From: Phytophthora hibernalis | Taxonomy: Eukaryota; Oomycota; Peronosporomycetes; Peronosporales; Peronosporaceae | DNA length: 64,000 nt | Assembly: GCA_012656075.1 (NCBI GenBank) | Contig: JAAKBF010000095.1 | Coordinates: forward strand, 248,001-312,000 | Reading direction: 5' to 3' | Part shown: piece after piece, positions 10,200-22,017 of the stretch | Layout: each line of letters starts with the position of its first letter | Position numbering within the stretch: position 1 is the first letter of the stretch | Notes under the pieces: model-generated | What the model saw: only the letters and a program-made list of their open reading frames with translations | What the model was told of the DNA's origin: nothing | The model's database searches: none | Translations under genes and position numbers: made by a program

Positions 10200-11773
10200 C
10201 TCTGTAAAGAGGGACTCGCTACCAAAACTGTGACAGACCAAGTTGTAGTTTTCAGTTTTGCAAGACAGGGGGTATCCTGAGATTTGTCTGCACTAAACGC
10301 GACAAAGGGGTCTTTAGCCTAAAGTTTAGGCACACAACATTATCCACCACTATTAATACGCAATAAAATTGTAGATGGAGGTAATGCCATTTGTTTGATA
10401 GAACCGTTTGGTTCTAAGTCCATGAGTTTAGTTCGCTCTGATGTAGGTTGTGCAGCCTGAACCTCCACCAACGTCCTGGTCACGTGGTTGCAGGTCACTC
10501 ACTGTACATGTACTGGTTTTGCTGTCCGATGCTGCTGATTAAAAACTGTATGCGTATAAAGGATTATGATTGGCCTGAGGCACGCGCTTACCTCCGACTC
10601 TCGCAGTGAAGCTCAGCTTTCCGCCGGTACGGCTGGCGCTGTACCTGTGGTAATAAGCTTACCACTGGGACACCTTTAATAATGTCGTCCGAAAACAACA
10701 ATTTTGGAATGAAGCTTATTCGGTTAGCCGAATGACGTGTATTCGAATCGGGACCCTTGCTTGTCGTGCTATTCAATAAGCAACCGTACATGTATCCAGG
10801 CGACCGTGCTCGAAAATGTTCAATGAAAAGACAATGCCAAGTCCCAGTCCCAAGATTTGAAAGCGGGATCCAAAGGTGAACGATGGATCGGAGGCACGCG
10901 CCCCTCGTCTCCAGATGCCAGCGTGAGTGAGCCGTACATGTACTGTACACTGTACAAACAACGGATCGAACAGAGACTCTGAAAGCCCTTTCACTTGCAG
11001 TTGCAGGCACTCCCCAAAACTTGGTGAATTGTATGCTTGGCGTTTCGTCTTCTGCACGTCGCCTAATTGACGACAAAGGGATACATGTACAGTGTACGAG
11101 CTCGTACTGTGGCGAGCTTCTAGGCGAAACCTTCAACCCTGTTCATGTAAGTGTATTAACCGTTTTTGATCTTTGCTAATTTTCTGCAGTCTAATCGGGC
11201 TCACAGTCTATTATACAGTCTGTAGAGCTACGAGATTTCTCGAGTGTGCTATTATACATGTTCATCGATCTGGAAGGAATTTTCAGAGGTTGATGGCAAC
11301 AACGCTCGCGACTATTAAAACAGAGCGTCGAGGCACGGGGCGTTATACTGTACCATCGTTTAGACGACCGACATTGCCATGGTCCTGCCCCGACGGCGGC
11401 GCAGGACGCTCACTCGATGTCATTTCACTAGCATGCAATATATTTGTACTGTACATTTAGTTTGTAAAATCTGATCGACACCTTTACTGCAGCTCCGCGA
11501 GAACGAGTACAGTAATGTGCGTCAATAAGGAACACCTAATATGAATATAATTAAGGAGGGTATAGGCAGATGTATAATGTTTCAAAGGATATTAGTTGAT
11601 AGCCCGTTCCGCACATTACTGTACACACTAGCGAGCGCCGCCCGCGTTGCGGGCGGTGGGTGCATGTTTGGTTGGTGCCCGTTAGCTCGCTGTTCCAGCT
11701 CGCTTCACTACTATTTTACTATGCCACGCTTATGTTTTAAATCCGTATATTTTACTAATGACTTGTACAACAA
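10200..11773. other. non-coding intergenic region with a GC hairpin
   Basis: No ORF here resembles a protein family; the 182-codon minus-strand ORF at 10588-11136 has no recognisable features. The TACATGTA word recurs (about 10505, 10787, 10935, 11084). A perfect hairpin with an 8-bp stem (CCGCCCGC) and a GTT loop lies at 11638-11656. Confidence 0.5.
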
Positions 11774-12190
11774 CCTAAGCCCGCTACGGCTCGCAAGCTT
11801 CGCCTCCGCTTGACAGTCAAGCACTGCTGGGTCCTGGGTTTAAACCCGCGTGCTTCGCACACGGACTTCAAACCGCAGGCGTACTTCGCTACGCTCGACT
11901 CACGTAGTTCCCATCTCCATGAACCCTAAGCCCGCTACGGCTCGCAAGCTTCGCCTTCGCTTGACAGTCAACTCCTGCTTGGTCCTGGGTTTAAACCCGC
12001 GTGCTTCGCACACGGGCTTCAAACCGCAGGCATGCTGCGCTCGCCTCCTCAGTATGTCGCCTAGGTTCTCACCGATCAGTGTGGCCACCTTCGCTTCGCT
12101 CGAGGGGGAATGGTGACTGTCAACAAGTAGCGCGCTATGTAAAGTGACATATGTATTGATTTCGTAAAAATGCATTCGGACAGTCGCTGC
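11774..12190 (-). repeat. tandem duplicate of Helitron-associated non-coding tail
   Basis: Two adjacent copies with a 161-bp period (starts at 11774 and 11935). Each begins CCTAAGCCCGCTACGGCTCG and contains a GTGTGCGAAGCAC-type hairpin. They lie directly downstream (minus strand) of a Helitron helicase C-terminus. A related block lies at 44056-44100. I infer this is the non-coding 3' end of a Helitron-family element. Confidence 0.55.
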
Positions 12191-12810
12191 CTACGCCGTC
12201 TCGAAGAGCTGTCGGTAGACTATGTTGGCCGTGTACACTCCGTCTTCTTCCTCCCGCTCTGGAACGCCTTGAATCTCGATCTCGACGTAGCCCTTGACAT
12301 GGCCACATACAGCTGACCGTGGGAAAAGCAAGGCGTCGCCAAATACAGTCCCAGGTACTGTACCGTTTGTCCCTGCGCCTTGTTGATTGTCATGGCAAAT
12401 GCAGTCTGGACAGGAAACTGCTTGTGTCTCAAATGGAATCCGAAATCCCGGATGTCATCGCTGATGAACACGATGCGCGGGATCAACACATGCTGGTCTT
12501 GCATGTCGCCGGTCATGATGGTGGCGTGGATGACATGATCTTTGAGTTCGACGATTCGCAGGCGTGTTCTGTTGCACAACCCCAGGTCGGGATTTAAGTT
12601 CCGCATCATGATTACCGGCATCCCCTTCTTGAGTTTAAGTTTGTGGGGTGGGATGGCACTGATGTTCAGGGAGTTGAGTACCTCCTGCTCGAATAAGTAT
12701 ATTTCGTCGATCATGCGCCGCATACCTCACGGAATAGTTCCTGGACGGATCTCCTCGTCCTCATCTGGATCCCCGTCGGGGTTGTCGATGAGCACGTCGC
12801 GTGGAATCAT
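12191..12810 (-). pseudogene. Helitron Pif1-type helicase, C-terminal fragment
   Basis: The minus strand encodes the end of a Helitron helicase: FEQEVLNSLNISAIPPHKLKLKKGMPVIMMRNLNPDLG, then FAMTINKAQGQT (helicase motif) and HGQLYVAMSRATSR, ending at TAG 12191-12193. A premature TGA (after EEIRPGTIP, near 12731) and a frame change near 12300 interrupt it. Rep, Walker A and Walker B are absent, so it is a truncated, dead copy. It is diverged from the long copy at 16434-22017, so it is a different family member. Confidence 0.75.
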
Positions 12811-13215
12811 GTACGATATATTCTCTACCAATCGTTCCTCTGTCTATACCGTGTCTGCCTTCCTATCCTCTCTACCTATGGTATTTCTACCTGCCGTCTC
12901 TACATATTCTATCCATGTATTAATATTAATACCTATTGTCTCTGCGCAGTGTCTATTGACTTTCTATCGTCTCTACGTGTCCTCTATCTATACCTATCGT
13001 CCCCCATCGACATATCTTATATCTCTCATATATTTCATGTATATCTATCCTATCTTGTCTACATGTCGTCTCATACTATTGTCTCGCATTCAATCGTCTC
13101 TTGTTCTTTTATCTCTATCTATATCGTCTTCTATACAATCGTATCTCTTTCTTTTGTATCTCTTCGTACCGTCTCTCATACGATCGTCTCTACATGTCGT
13201 TTATCATTTAAGTAT
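12811..13215. repeat. degenerate pyrimidine-rich satellite (ATCGTCTCTA-type)
   Basis: The plus strand is almost all T and C, with loose iterations of ATCGTCTCTACATGTC and TCTATCTATATC-like words. Long ORFs here translate to Ser/Leu/Tyr/Ile low complexity and are artefacts of the repeat. Confidence 0.6.
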
Positions 13216-13614
13216 GGTATTTACACCGTTTTATTTTGGCTATGTACGATTACATGTACACCACACCAATATATTGTAGTACACCAACTCCCTATAGTTT
13301 AAGCCAATGAGAAGCCTTCACTGTTCCAATGCAATGTATAGTGAATAGACCATCTACGTAGAGCGTGCCCTGTAAATGGCGTATAGTCAGTCGCGCACAA
13401 CCATATTCTAGGTATATTTTGGTACAATTTACACAACCGCATATAGTGTATAGTATACGGCGGTGTTGCATAAATAATAAAATTGACCACTAACATGCCA
13501 ACGTACGCGAGTAAAGTAAACAGAGTAAATACGTTGCCAAAACACCGTATAGAGCGCGTTGTTTGCGCAGTGTCGATATATAATGCACAGTCTCAGCGGT
13601 GGACCCATGCCAGG

Positions 13615-14115
13615 TACCAGCATCGGTCTAATAAGATTCTGGAAAGATATTACAAAAAGCACTTGCTACTGCGCCCGATTTGCAGTCCCCACGCCAGCTT
13701 TTGTTATGTTTTTGTAATTAATGTAATCACAGAGGGGCCGTTCGCGCAGTTATTGACCAATCGGTTTGTTTCGTGCTCCTAAAGAAATGTTTGCATTTCG
13801 GCCAATGGGAAGACCGGATATAGTCGGGATCGTGCTACCGATTGTAGTCAGTGTGACAGTGTTGGAATTTGGCCAATGAGGGGGCCTTGGCTTCGCTCGG
13901 CTGTTTGGAAGGCCGTTTTTCAGCGAATGAGGGCCGCCTTCGCTGCGCTCGGCAGCTTGTTTTAGCCAACCGAAAATCCGGATTTGCGTTACCTGGGGGT
14001 GCGTACGGAATGACGGACAGACGGACGGACAGGTTTCTCTGTTACAGGGGACTAGCTCTCTGGGCGCCCGCTACGCGGACGCTGTAGGCATGATTTATTG
14101 GAGGAGTAGGGTGAC
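13615..14115 (+). repeat. dispersed repeat family, copy 1
   Basis: Shares a block (AAGATATTACAAAAAGCA to the GTTTCGTGCTCCTA region) with 15480-15700, and a tail (GACAGACGGACGGACAGG, then CGCTACGCGGACGCTGT and GGGTAGGGTGACG-like) with 15880-15990. It has no coding capacity and is probably a SINE-like or other non-autonomous element; termini not defined. Confidence 0.6.
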
Positions 14116-14559
14116 GTTTTTGGTGCATTTACGTGCTAAACAATGTTAAATAGTTTAAAAGATTTAGTGTAGGCTGGAGCGGTACAGTGATTTTTAATGA
14201 GTACAAATCTAGTCGATGATTATTGTTAGCTATACCTTAGCAACGCGAGTACCTAGCCGTAATTACTCACTGAATAATAACGTTTTGCCAGAATTCACTG
14301 AAACAAAACACCCGTGATACGCGTATTTCTCTCAGTATCTCTCACCTCAGGGTAAACGGTATTTAGTAGTTATTGTATATCGTATACTAAAAAGTGGGTA
14401 TATACCGTAGTAGCACTGCTGATTAATGTTCGTGTAGCTTGCGTGCGCGCCAGTGTAGTCTGTATTGATAACAACGGCTCGTCACAGCTAAGCGTCATCG
14501 CGCAAGCCGTACTCGGGTCTATTGGTCGTGTCAGTGGTAGTGTATAACGCTCGACTGTA

Positions 14560-15180
14560 CATACATGTAGCGTGCTAGTGTATACTGTAAAGCGTGGCGG
14601 TATTAACATGTATTGTATAGCGTGCCAGCGTGTAATGTATAGCGCGCCGGTTTATAGTGTGCCAGTGTATTGTGTACAGCGTGCCAGTCTGTAATTTATA
14701 GCGTTCCATACAGCGCGTCAGTGTATAGTTTATTGTGTGTGATGCAGCGCACCAGTATAGCGTGCCAACGAATCATGTATAACGTAAAGTGTGCCACTGT
14801 CTAATCATAGCGTGTGAGTGCAAAGTGTTTAGCGTGTCGATGTATAGTGAATAGAGTGATGCCAGCCATCTGCGTATAATGTTTATAATGTGTAGTGTAT
14901 AGTGTTCCAGTGCTCCAGTGTATATTGTATGGCGTCCCAGCGTATCATGATAGCGTACGGTATGTAGCGTGCCAGGGTACATGTATCAGCGTCCAGAGTA
15001 TAGTATATAGCGTGTAAGTGTATTAAGTATACCGTGTCTTTCTAAAGCGTGCCCGTCTATAGCGTGCCATCGTTCGCCAGTGTTTAATGTATGGCGTGTC
15101 AGTGTGTATAGCGTATAGCGTGTCATCGTATAATGCAAAGAGTGCCAGTGTATAGTGTGGGGATGTCAGTGTTTAACGCC
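14560..15180. repeat. degenerate minisatellite, about 20-22 bp units
   Basis: Many diverged units close to AGCGTGCCAGTGTATAGTGT are strung head to tail for about 600 bp, with TGTATAGCGTGCCAG the most constant part. It is not coding. Confidence 0.7.
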
Positions 15181-15379
15181 CAAGCGCGATACACTATACG
15201 TAAGTACACGCTAAACAGGACTCTGTGGTATACATTAAGCATTATACAGCATAAATTATACACTATACATTGTTGCACAACCGTATGCAGAGTAAAGTAT
15301 AGTACATTGTGTCGCGCACAACCGTGTATAGTGTATAATATACGTGTCTGTTGCATAGTTGACCAATAGCATGTCCCAA

Positions 15380-15990
15380 CGATCGGAAAAGAGTAAATGT
15401 GTTGCAAAAGCGCGTGTAGAGTGCACTGTGCACGTTGTACTCTTGCTTGCCTATGGCAGCGTCTAAAAGGCCTGGACCGAGTTGGAAAGGTACTACAAAA
15501 AGCAGCTCCTACTGCACCCGATTTGCAGTCTGGACGCCAGGTTTTGGTATGTTTTTGTAAATTATATCAGCAGAGCGGGGCCGCCGCGCGGTTATTCACC
15601 AATTGGTTTGTTTCGTGCTCCTACAGAAATGTTTGCTTTCAGCCTATGGGAAGAGCAGATAGGGTCAGGATCGAGCTACCGATCGCAGTTCGTGTCACAA
15701 TTGTTCGCAGTTAAGTCCGATTCTAAATCGTGATAGTTGGCTATTTTTGTAATATTCGGTAAAGTTGGGGCAGTCAAGATGGTAGTGACAGTCCGTAAAG
15801 AAGGTGACTGTAGGATGGGAAAGAGCTTCCAATATATATGCAAAAAGACAGTAAAATGCAGACAGATGGGTAGTGCCGTGACCGACAGACGGACAGACAG
15901 ACAGGACTCTAGGTTAAGAAAGGGTAGACTAGCTTCTAGGCGCGCTACGCGGACGCTGTGGGCATGGTTTGTTGGAGGGGTAGGGTGACG
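15380..15990 (+). repeat. dispersed repeat family, copy 2 (longest)
   Basis: Contains both modules of copy 1, plus a middle part (TATTTTTGTAATATTCGG..., AAAGACAGTAAAATGCAG) shared with copy 3 at 23700-23945. It ends with GACAGACAGACAGGACTCT and the CGCTACGCGGACGCTGT block. Copies differ by point changes and short indels. Confidence 0.65.
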
Positions 15991-16149
15991 CCTCCGCTTC
16001 GCTGCGGTAGTGGTACAAAACGAGTCTACTGAAACTTAATATTTGTAGAGGTTATGTATAATTTAGATTCTTTTTCTACATCGTATAAACTTTGAAGTCG
16101 CCTGGAGGACGGATGTCATCTTGATTCAAATCATGAAAGTCGGAGATGC

Positions 16150-16215
16150 CGACAGGAAAACTACACCCGAGCCTCACCCTTGAAAACCCTGAGAGCGGTG
16201 ACACAACCCTAAGGC
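16150..16215. repeat. end-like motif shared with 44115-44157 and 47967-48003
   Basis: ACACCCGAGCCTCACCCTTG followed by AAAACCCTGAGAGCGGTGAC and ACAACC. The right half recurs inverted at 44125-44157 and the left half inverted at 47967-48003. It lies just beyond the Helitron stop codon and could be part of its 3' end. Confidence 0.5.
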
Positions 16216-16234
16216 GGTTTTTTATAGAATTGTA

Positions 16235-16395
16235 TCTCACCCACCCCCTCACTCAATCAGTACCCAATTTACTCACTCACACGTACTCGTTTACTCAATC
16301 ACCCACGCGCACCCACTCAGTCACTCACTCACACCCTTAAAATAACTCACTCACTCCCACTCACTCACTCACTCACTGACCAGCCCACGCACTCT
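16235..16395. repeat. (ACTC)n-type microsatellite region
   Basis: Imperfect runs of CACTCACTCACTC and CACCCACTC for about 150 bp, between the Helitron coding relic and the end-like motif. Confidence 0.8.
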
Positions 16396-16433
16396 TCCTT
16401 TAAAATCAAGCGTTATATATTAAATACAGCTCA

Positions 16434-18886
16434 CTATCTAATTTGAATTTGAAGATCTCTGTACACAATATTGTTGGTGTGTACTCGCCCATCCTCGTCG
16501 ATAGCCTCTGGGTCCACGGCAATCTTTATAGCTTTTCTGGAAGTCACTCTGGACAGCGCCACGTACAGTTGTCCATGCGCAAACACTGGCGATTCCAGGT
16601 AAATACCTACGTTGTGAATAGACTGTCCCTGGGCCTTGTTGATCGTCATCGCGAAGGCTGGAACCACAGGAAACTGCTTACGCTTCATCTTGAACGGGAA
16701 CTCTTTGTCGTCATCCTCAGTATAGAAAATGACCCGAGGAATAAAACTGTCGTGCCCTTGGAAGGCCCTGACATAACACACGCTTCAATACTTCGCTCTC
16801 TCAGCGACACAACTCTGAGCCGAGTCCCGTTGCACAGTCCTGCGTCACTGTTAAGGTTCCGGATCATAATGATCGGAGTCCCCACCTTCAACACAATCCT
16901 ATGAGGTGGTATACCGGAGAAGTTGAGCGAGTTCAAAAACTCTTGCTCAAACATGTTGGGGTCCGCGACTCCCTCAAGACTGTCAACAGAGAGATACTCC
17001 TTCGTAGCGCCTGTGAGTCGTTCAGCCACCATATCGTTGATGTGCCTTACACTGGCATTTGTAGGAGCGAGGATCGCCCGCTCAACGAAGTACTCGTCTG
17101 GCAAGTCATCTCCCCAACACCTGGATACACCGCATTAATCAACGCGTTGACATTGCGCGTCCGTCGATCGTCTTCCATCTCGTCCAAGTCGCGATCGTGT
17201 GATTCCTCAACAGGGAGTAGATTAAAATTTGGAAAAGGTTCCATATCAGCATCTTCTTCGTTCTCGTCAGCGATCAAAGCACCCCGAGGTTCCGGAATGA
17301 TGCACATATCTCGGGGAGGCAAATATCATTCTCGCCAAGCTCCTCGTTCACCGGGTATCGCCCTTCGCCTATCTGAAGTAAAAACTCAGAAAACTCCTCC
17401 AACTCGGCTGCGCTAACAGGATCTGGGGCTGTCCGAACACGCATATTCTCGGTCAGGCGTACTTGGCGCAAATGCTCCCACAGCGGCGAACTCTTGAAGC
17501 AGGCTGCGATGGTCTCTGCTCGCGTGGCGTCCTTCAACAACGGCAAAATCTGACGGTGGGCACCGCTGAAAACTATCACCTTCCTCCGAACGGTTCCAGG
17601 TCGTTCTTCATAATATCACGAAACGTCCTATCCACTGCTTCGAAGCAACCACGGTTCATCATAGGAGCCTCACCCCAGATAATGAGACTGGCACTTCGAA
17701 TCAGCTTGGCCTTCTGGCTCTGGAAATGCAGACTGCACGTCGAATGCTCAGTCAGCTTGATCGGGATCCGAAACGTTGAGTGCGCTGTATGTCCTCCAGT
17801 CAACAGTGTAGCCGCGATACCACTGGAAGCCACTGCGACGGCGATCTTCCGTTGCATTCTGACGTGGGCGAGTATCTGTTCCAGCAAGAATGACTTTCCT
17901 GTTCCGCCGGGACCATCTAGAAAGAACAATTTATCTCCTCCAACCGGTCGGTCCACAGCATGAAGCACTTGAGCGAAAATTTCTCTCTGGTTGTCGTTCA
18001 GTCCATCCACTCGTTCCGCAACATGCTCTAGTGCGCTTTGGGAATACGCGTTCAGTTCTTGCTGTACGATCGACGGAGATTGTCCCTCTTCTACCATGGG
18101 TGACACATCGCTGTAGATGGCGAGCTCCGGCAGTCCATACACCAGCAGTGACTTGCCATTCGAAGCTAAGCATTGAGCTACAAACTTCAAGGTGTTGTAC
18201 TCTGCCATCCGCAAACGAATATCTCCCGCGCGCTCGACTTGAAGGCGTTCGTCGTTTCTCTTTATGCCTCGAACGTAGTCTTTCGACATTTCGGTCTTGA
18301 ACGTTTCCCAAAGAACATGTGCTTGGGGAGGTAGGCAGTACACCAATATGATAACGAAAAGTTGGCGCAGTTGGGATGGCATCTTGACAGCAGCCGCTTC
18401 AGTTAGGCAGCTGAACCTCTCGGCATCGTCTTCCAGATAACCAAGCGCGAACGCCGCATCCCGAAACATAGGGTGTATGGTTTCGCCTACCGTGAGGAGA
18501 TCGGTGAAAGACTTTGGAGAGCGCCGGTTGCACAGAAGGAATCGCAGATAGAATCTATCCGGGTCTTGAGGTGAAACGTGAATAATGCGCCCAAGCGACG
18601 CCACGTACTGCTTGTACGGCTGCCACCTCTTCTCGTGCCACCTATACTTCGTCGGAACATCCTTGTACAGAAGATCAGCAGTCCCATCCGGATCGTTCGC
18701 ACACAGCTTGAAAAATTCTGTCAGCATAGTTCTGTTCCCTCGGCGGATCAGATTGTGGAGTTGGGCATTAGATTCATGACCACGATAGGCAACCATATTC
18801 ATGTCTTCCAAGTGAATGGGAAGGTTTACAACAGAGTGCGTCGACCCTTGGGTAGGATGCATAAACAGCCGGTTGCAAGCCTCCAC
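16434..18886 (-). pseudogene. Helitron transposase, Pif1-type helicase part
   Basis: Begins with a Helitron linker (CNRLFMHPTQGSTHSVVNLP). The helicase core has Walker A GPGGTGKSF (about 17890-17912), SGIAATLLTGGHTAHSTF, and Walker B reading LIIWGEAPMM: the usual Asp of DEAP is Gly (codon at 17672-17674). The C-terminal motifs NEELGENDICLPE, GIPPHRIVLKVGTPIIMIRN, FAMTINKAQGQS and HGQLYVALSRVTSRKA are present, ending at TAG 16434-16436. Breaks occur near 17579, 17290, 17080 and 16770. The Walker B change by itself should abolish ATP hydrolysis. Confidence 0.82.
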
Positions 18887-21800
18887 GGGAGAAATGTAGC
18901 GTACTGCTTAATCTCGTCGGCCTCAATATCTTCTCCATCGATGGTAATTGTAATCATGTCCCCTCCCTTATAGACGTACTTGTAGATGTACTTAATCGCT
19001 TTGTTCGTAGCACAAACTTCGACGTTGATGTGGCAGTTGTACTTCTGGGAGAGAAACGCGTTGTACGGCACAATCCACTGATTAATGGTCGCATTGTCCC
19101 AAACTTTCCCTCTGTGTGAAAGAATTCCATCTGGACGACGACGGCGTCTGTACGTAGGGTATTTACCCTCAGTCATGACGGTTGCTTCCGCGAGCACCTT
19201 GGGAAATTTCTTAGAGCACTTGCCGTTCTTCATACACGGACTGTTAGGATTCTGCTGGCCACATGGACCATGCAGCATACTTGAAATGACCGTCTCGTAA
19301 AGTTCCGGGTGCTTCTCTTTATCCGGAAGTTCTGCAGAGACTAATTTGTCCACGTCGTCAGCACTTACGGGCTTATCCTCTGGCCTCAAAATAAGAAGAA
19401 TATGGCCGTGTGGAAGACCACGCTTCTGGTACTCCACCACATGGACCCGACCAGCTTGAATCCCCAGTATTCCTTCGTCTAGGTCCTTTCTAAGGGCTTT
19501 CAGCTTTTCATTGAGCACTCGGCTTACCATGTCGGGTCTGTCCGCAGGCTTCTCCCCGGTCTAAGATTTCCCTTGATTTCCGGCCAGTTGGGATTGCACG
19601 TCATGGTGGTGAACAGATTCGGAGCTCCCGTTTCCCTTACGATAGCCATTGCGTCCAAGAAGCGATTGTACATGTACCGGGGGCCACCTGTGAACTTGGG
19701 AGGAATAATAATCTTGCGCCCGATCTCGGCGGCGTCGGGCTCAGCCGAATCACCATTAGAACCTCCCTGTCGACGTGTGCCTGACCGAGACTCTATGCGG
19801 CTAGCTTCCTCGTCGGCAGCCATTCTATGAACTTGGACGGATTCGTTGCGCAAAGCGTCGGAGAGCCCCTGGAGTGTCTCTAGTCGGTACTGGAGCTGGT
19901 TGGATTCTATATAACGCAAGTGTTCCTGCTCGCATTTGGCCCATTGATCAACACAGTACTGCTGCGTGAGGCGCCCACCACGTAGAATAAGAGAGTCACT
20001 GGTGGTTCAATCGTACAGGAGATAGGCCTCAAACTCTCGGAGCGAGATTGTTAACGGTTTCCCATGACGGTCGACAGGATTACCCACGCACGGAAGGTGA
20101 TAAGTCCAACCACGTTCTCCATACGGAAAGAGAAGGAGGTACTGGAGGGGTCGTAGCTGTCATTTGTCTCGAAAATTCGCTTGAATCCCCCGATGTGTTT
20201 GCAAGAGTATGTCTCGAGGTTCCGCTGCATCCTGATCTATCACGATGGCCGCAACCTCAGAAGCAGTCGGAGTGTTATGCGTTCCTGGGTTCGCGCTCCG
20301 AGCAACGTGAAGGCGAAGCCGCATGTTGTCATCCTGGGGAAGGAAATCACTCAAACGCCGCGCAGGGTTGTCCTCAGGCAAAGCCGTACCCGCCTCTTGA
20401 CACCGCTCGAACTCGGCCACAGCAGTCGCATACTCAGGCCCAGCACGACGAACCAAAATATTGCGCGCGTTGAGAAACAGTTGCGTGTAAGGGTTGTGCT
20501 CGACCATAATTCTGTCAAGGCCCTCTACGATAGTCTCGTCCAGCCCACCGGTCATCCCCATTCTGCTTTCAACGCGAGTCGCCATGTCTGGGTCGTTAAT
20601 GTAAACTTGTGCAAACATGGGCCGCCTATTTGAAGGAGGTAGTAACGATCCGAGTCGGTGACAAACGGACCCTTGGACACGAAAATTGTACACTCCACCC
20701 CTCGTCACGCTTTCGTCCACTTGTAGTGAGCGAGATCGCGAAGCACCCATCGAAGTAAACGCAAACACGTTGTTGTACACGCGGATAGACTGCATGAACC
20801 TTAGGTTACTGAAGAGTGTCAGTAATTCGGATGGGGCTCTCCGCGCCGTTGGAACAGATACCAACCCATTCCAGCAACAGCTGGCAGGGGTTTCCCGGAA
20901 ATTTCCACGCGTTGCAGTGGGGGCAAACCCTCTCGATTTCGCGGTCGTCATCCAAGTATCGTGATATAGTGGCGGTCCCCGGGTACTCTGGAAGTGTCGA
21001 AATGTTCGTGGTTTGCTAAGCCCATGCGGTACTGGCGAGATCTTCTACGAAACCGTTCAGCCGCTCTATTTGTTCCACTGGCAACTCTCCTCGCCGCGTT
21101 CTGTGCGCCTCCGTATCTCGATCTTGAATTTCCCTTCGCTTCTCAACCGGAATTGCTAGTCTCCGCGTGATATGGGACGTATTGTTCCGATCTCTCAAAA
21201 TTTGACGCTCCTCGCGTTAAGTTCACACGCTGCACTCTATGAGCCTCTGTATCCTGATCTCTGATCCGGTCGCGCTCAATTCCGTTTATCATATCCCTCC
21301 GGGATCTATGCGCGACGATGTCTTGTTCGCGTACGGCCTGTCGATCCGATTCAAGCATAGCGCCGCGTCTAACGCTCGCGGCGGCGGCATCAATAACGCG
21401 CGTGCGTACAACTTGGTTGTCTGGAAGACCGGAACGCCGAGCTCTGGCCCGTGTAGTATCTTGAATCCTATCGCGCAAGACCTGAGATCCTGACCGACTT
21501 GCGCGTTGACGTTGTTTCCTCGCTCTATCCGCCTCACGCACACGTCGAAGCTGGGAAGAAGTCATCTCGGACCGCAAACGCCTTCCGCCTGGTCTAGGCG
21601 ACGGGATAAGTGCAGTTAGAGGCTGAACAGATGCAACCCCATCTCGAACGAAACCGTTGCACCCGGGTCGCTAACATGTGCAGCCAAAGGTCCTGGCAAC
21701 TGATCGGCTGGCGATGATATTCCGGAAATCTCTGGGTTTGCGCTGTCCCCTACGTGGGACACAGTCGCAACCGATACAGTCTGAATGATAGGAGGGTCGG

Positions 21801-22017
21801 TACGGAGAGGGGCGACATGTAAACCTAAAACATCTTATGTAACCGATTCCACAGCGTCCCGAACGGTAGCTGCTCTCTCCTGCCGCCGAAAGCGACTTAA
21901 TGCAGATCTTAAATTGGTAAGCCGCCGCTTCTTCGCCGCTAGAGTTTCGTCGCCCTCCGGAGGCGCATAGGTTTCCCTGACCTGCTCCTCGCTCGTGTAT
22001 TTCCGCTTTCTTGCCAT
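18826..22017 (-). pseudogene. Helitron transposase, N-terminal and Rep (HUH) part
   Basis: Starts MARKRKYTSEEQVRE at the ATG at 22017. At 21577-21016 come imperfect repeats of about 24 residues built on RD..AHR.RR, then a domain with IRVYNNVFAFTSMG and FRVQGSVCHRLGSLLP, then KFTGGPRYMYNRFLDAM and FTTMTCNPNWPEI. The HUH motif is HVVEYQKRGLPHGHILLI (around 19391-19450), and the catalytic-tyrosine region is KYIYKYVYKGGD (18960-18999). All are hallmarks of the Helitron replication initiator, which nicks and joins single-stranded DNA. The frame is broken near 21180, 20990, 20150-19920 and 19530. Some breaks may be consensus errors, but an in-place reading frame is not recoverable. Confidence 0.82.

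Larger units (their letters stand above)
16434..22017 (-). mobile_element. Helitron, decayed autonomous copy (Rep-helicase region)
   Basis: On the minus strand the pieces appear in canonical order: N-terminal Arg-rich repeats (22017-21016), a Helitron-specific N-terminal domain (20951-20160), the Rep/HUH nuclease (19919-18826) and a Pif1-type helicase (18886-16434). At least seven frame changes separate them. Helitrons move by rolling-circle replication and make no target-site duplication. The exact 5'-TC and 3'-CTRR ends could not be fixed. Confidence 0.85.

Noticed and set aside
10588..11136. 182-codon minus-strand ORF in the intergenic region
   Set aside because: No domain, no promoter, and the start is a weak context; likely chance.
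12542..13302. Two long plus-strand ORFs rich in Ser, Leu, Tyr and Ile
   Set aside because: Translation of the pyrimidine satellite; the first part is antisense of the Helitron fragment.
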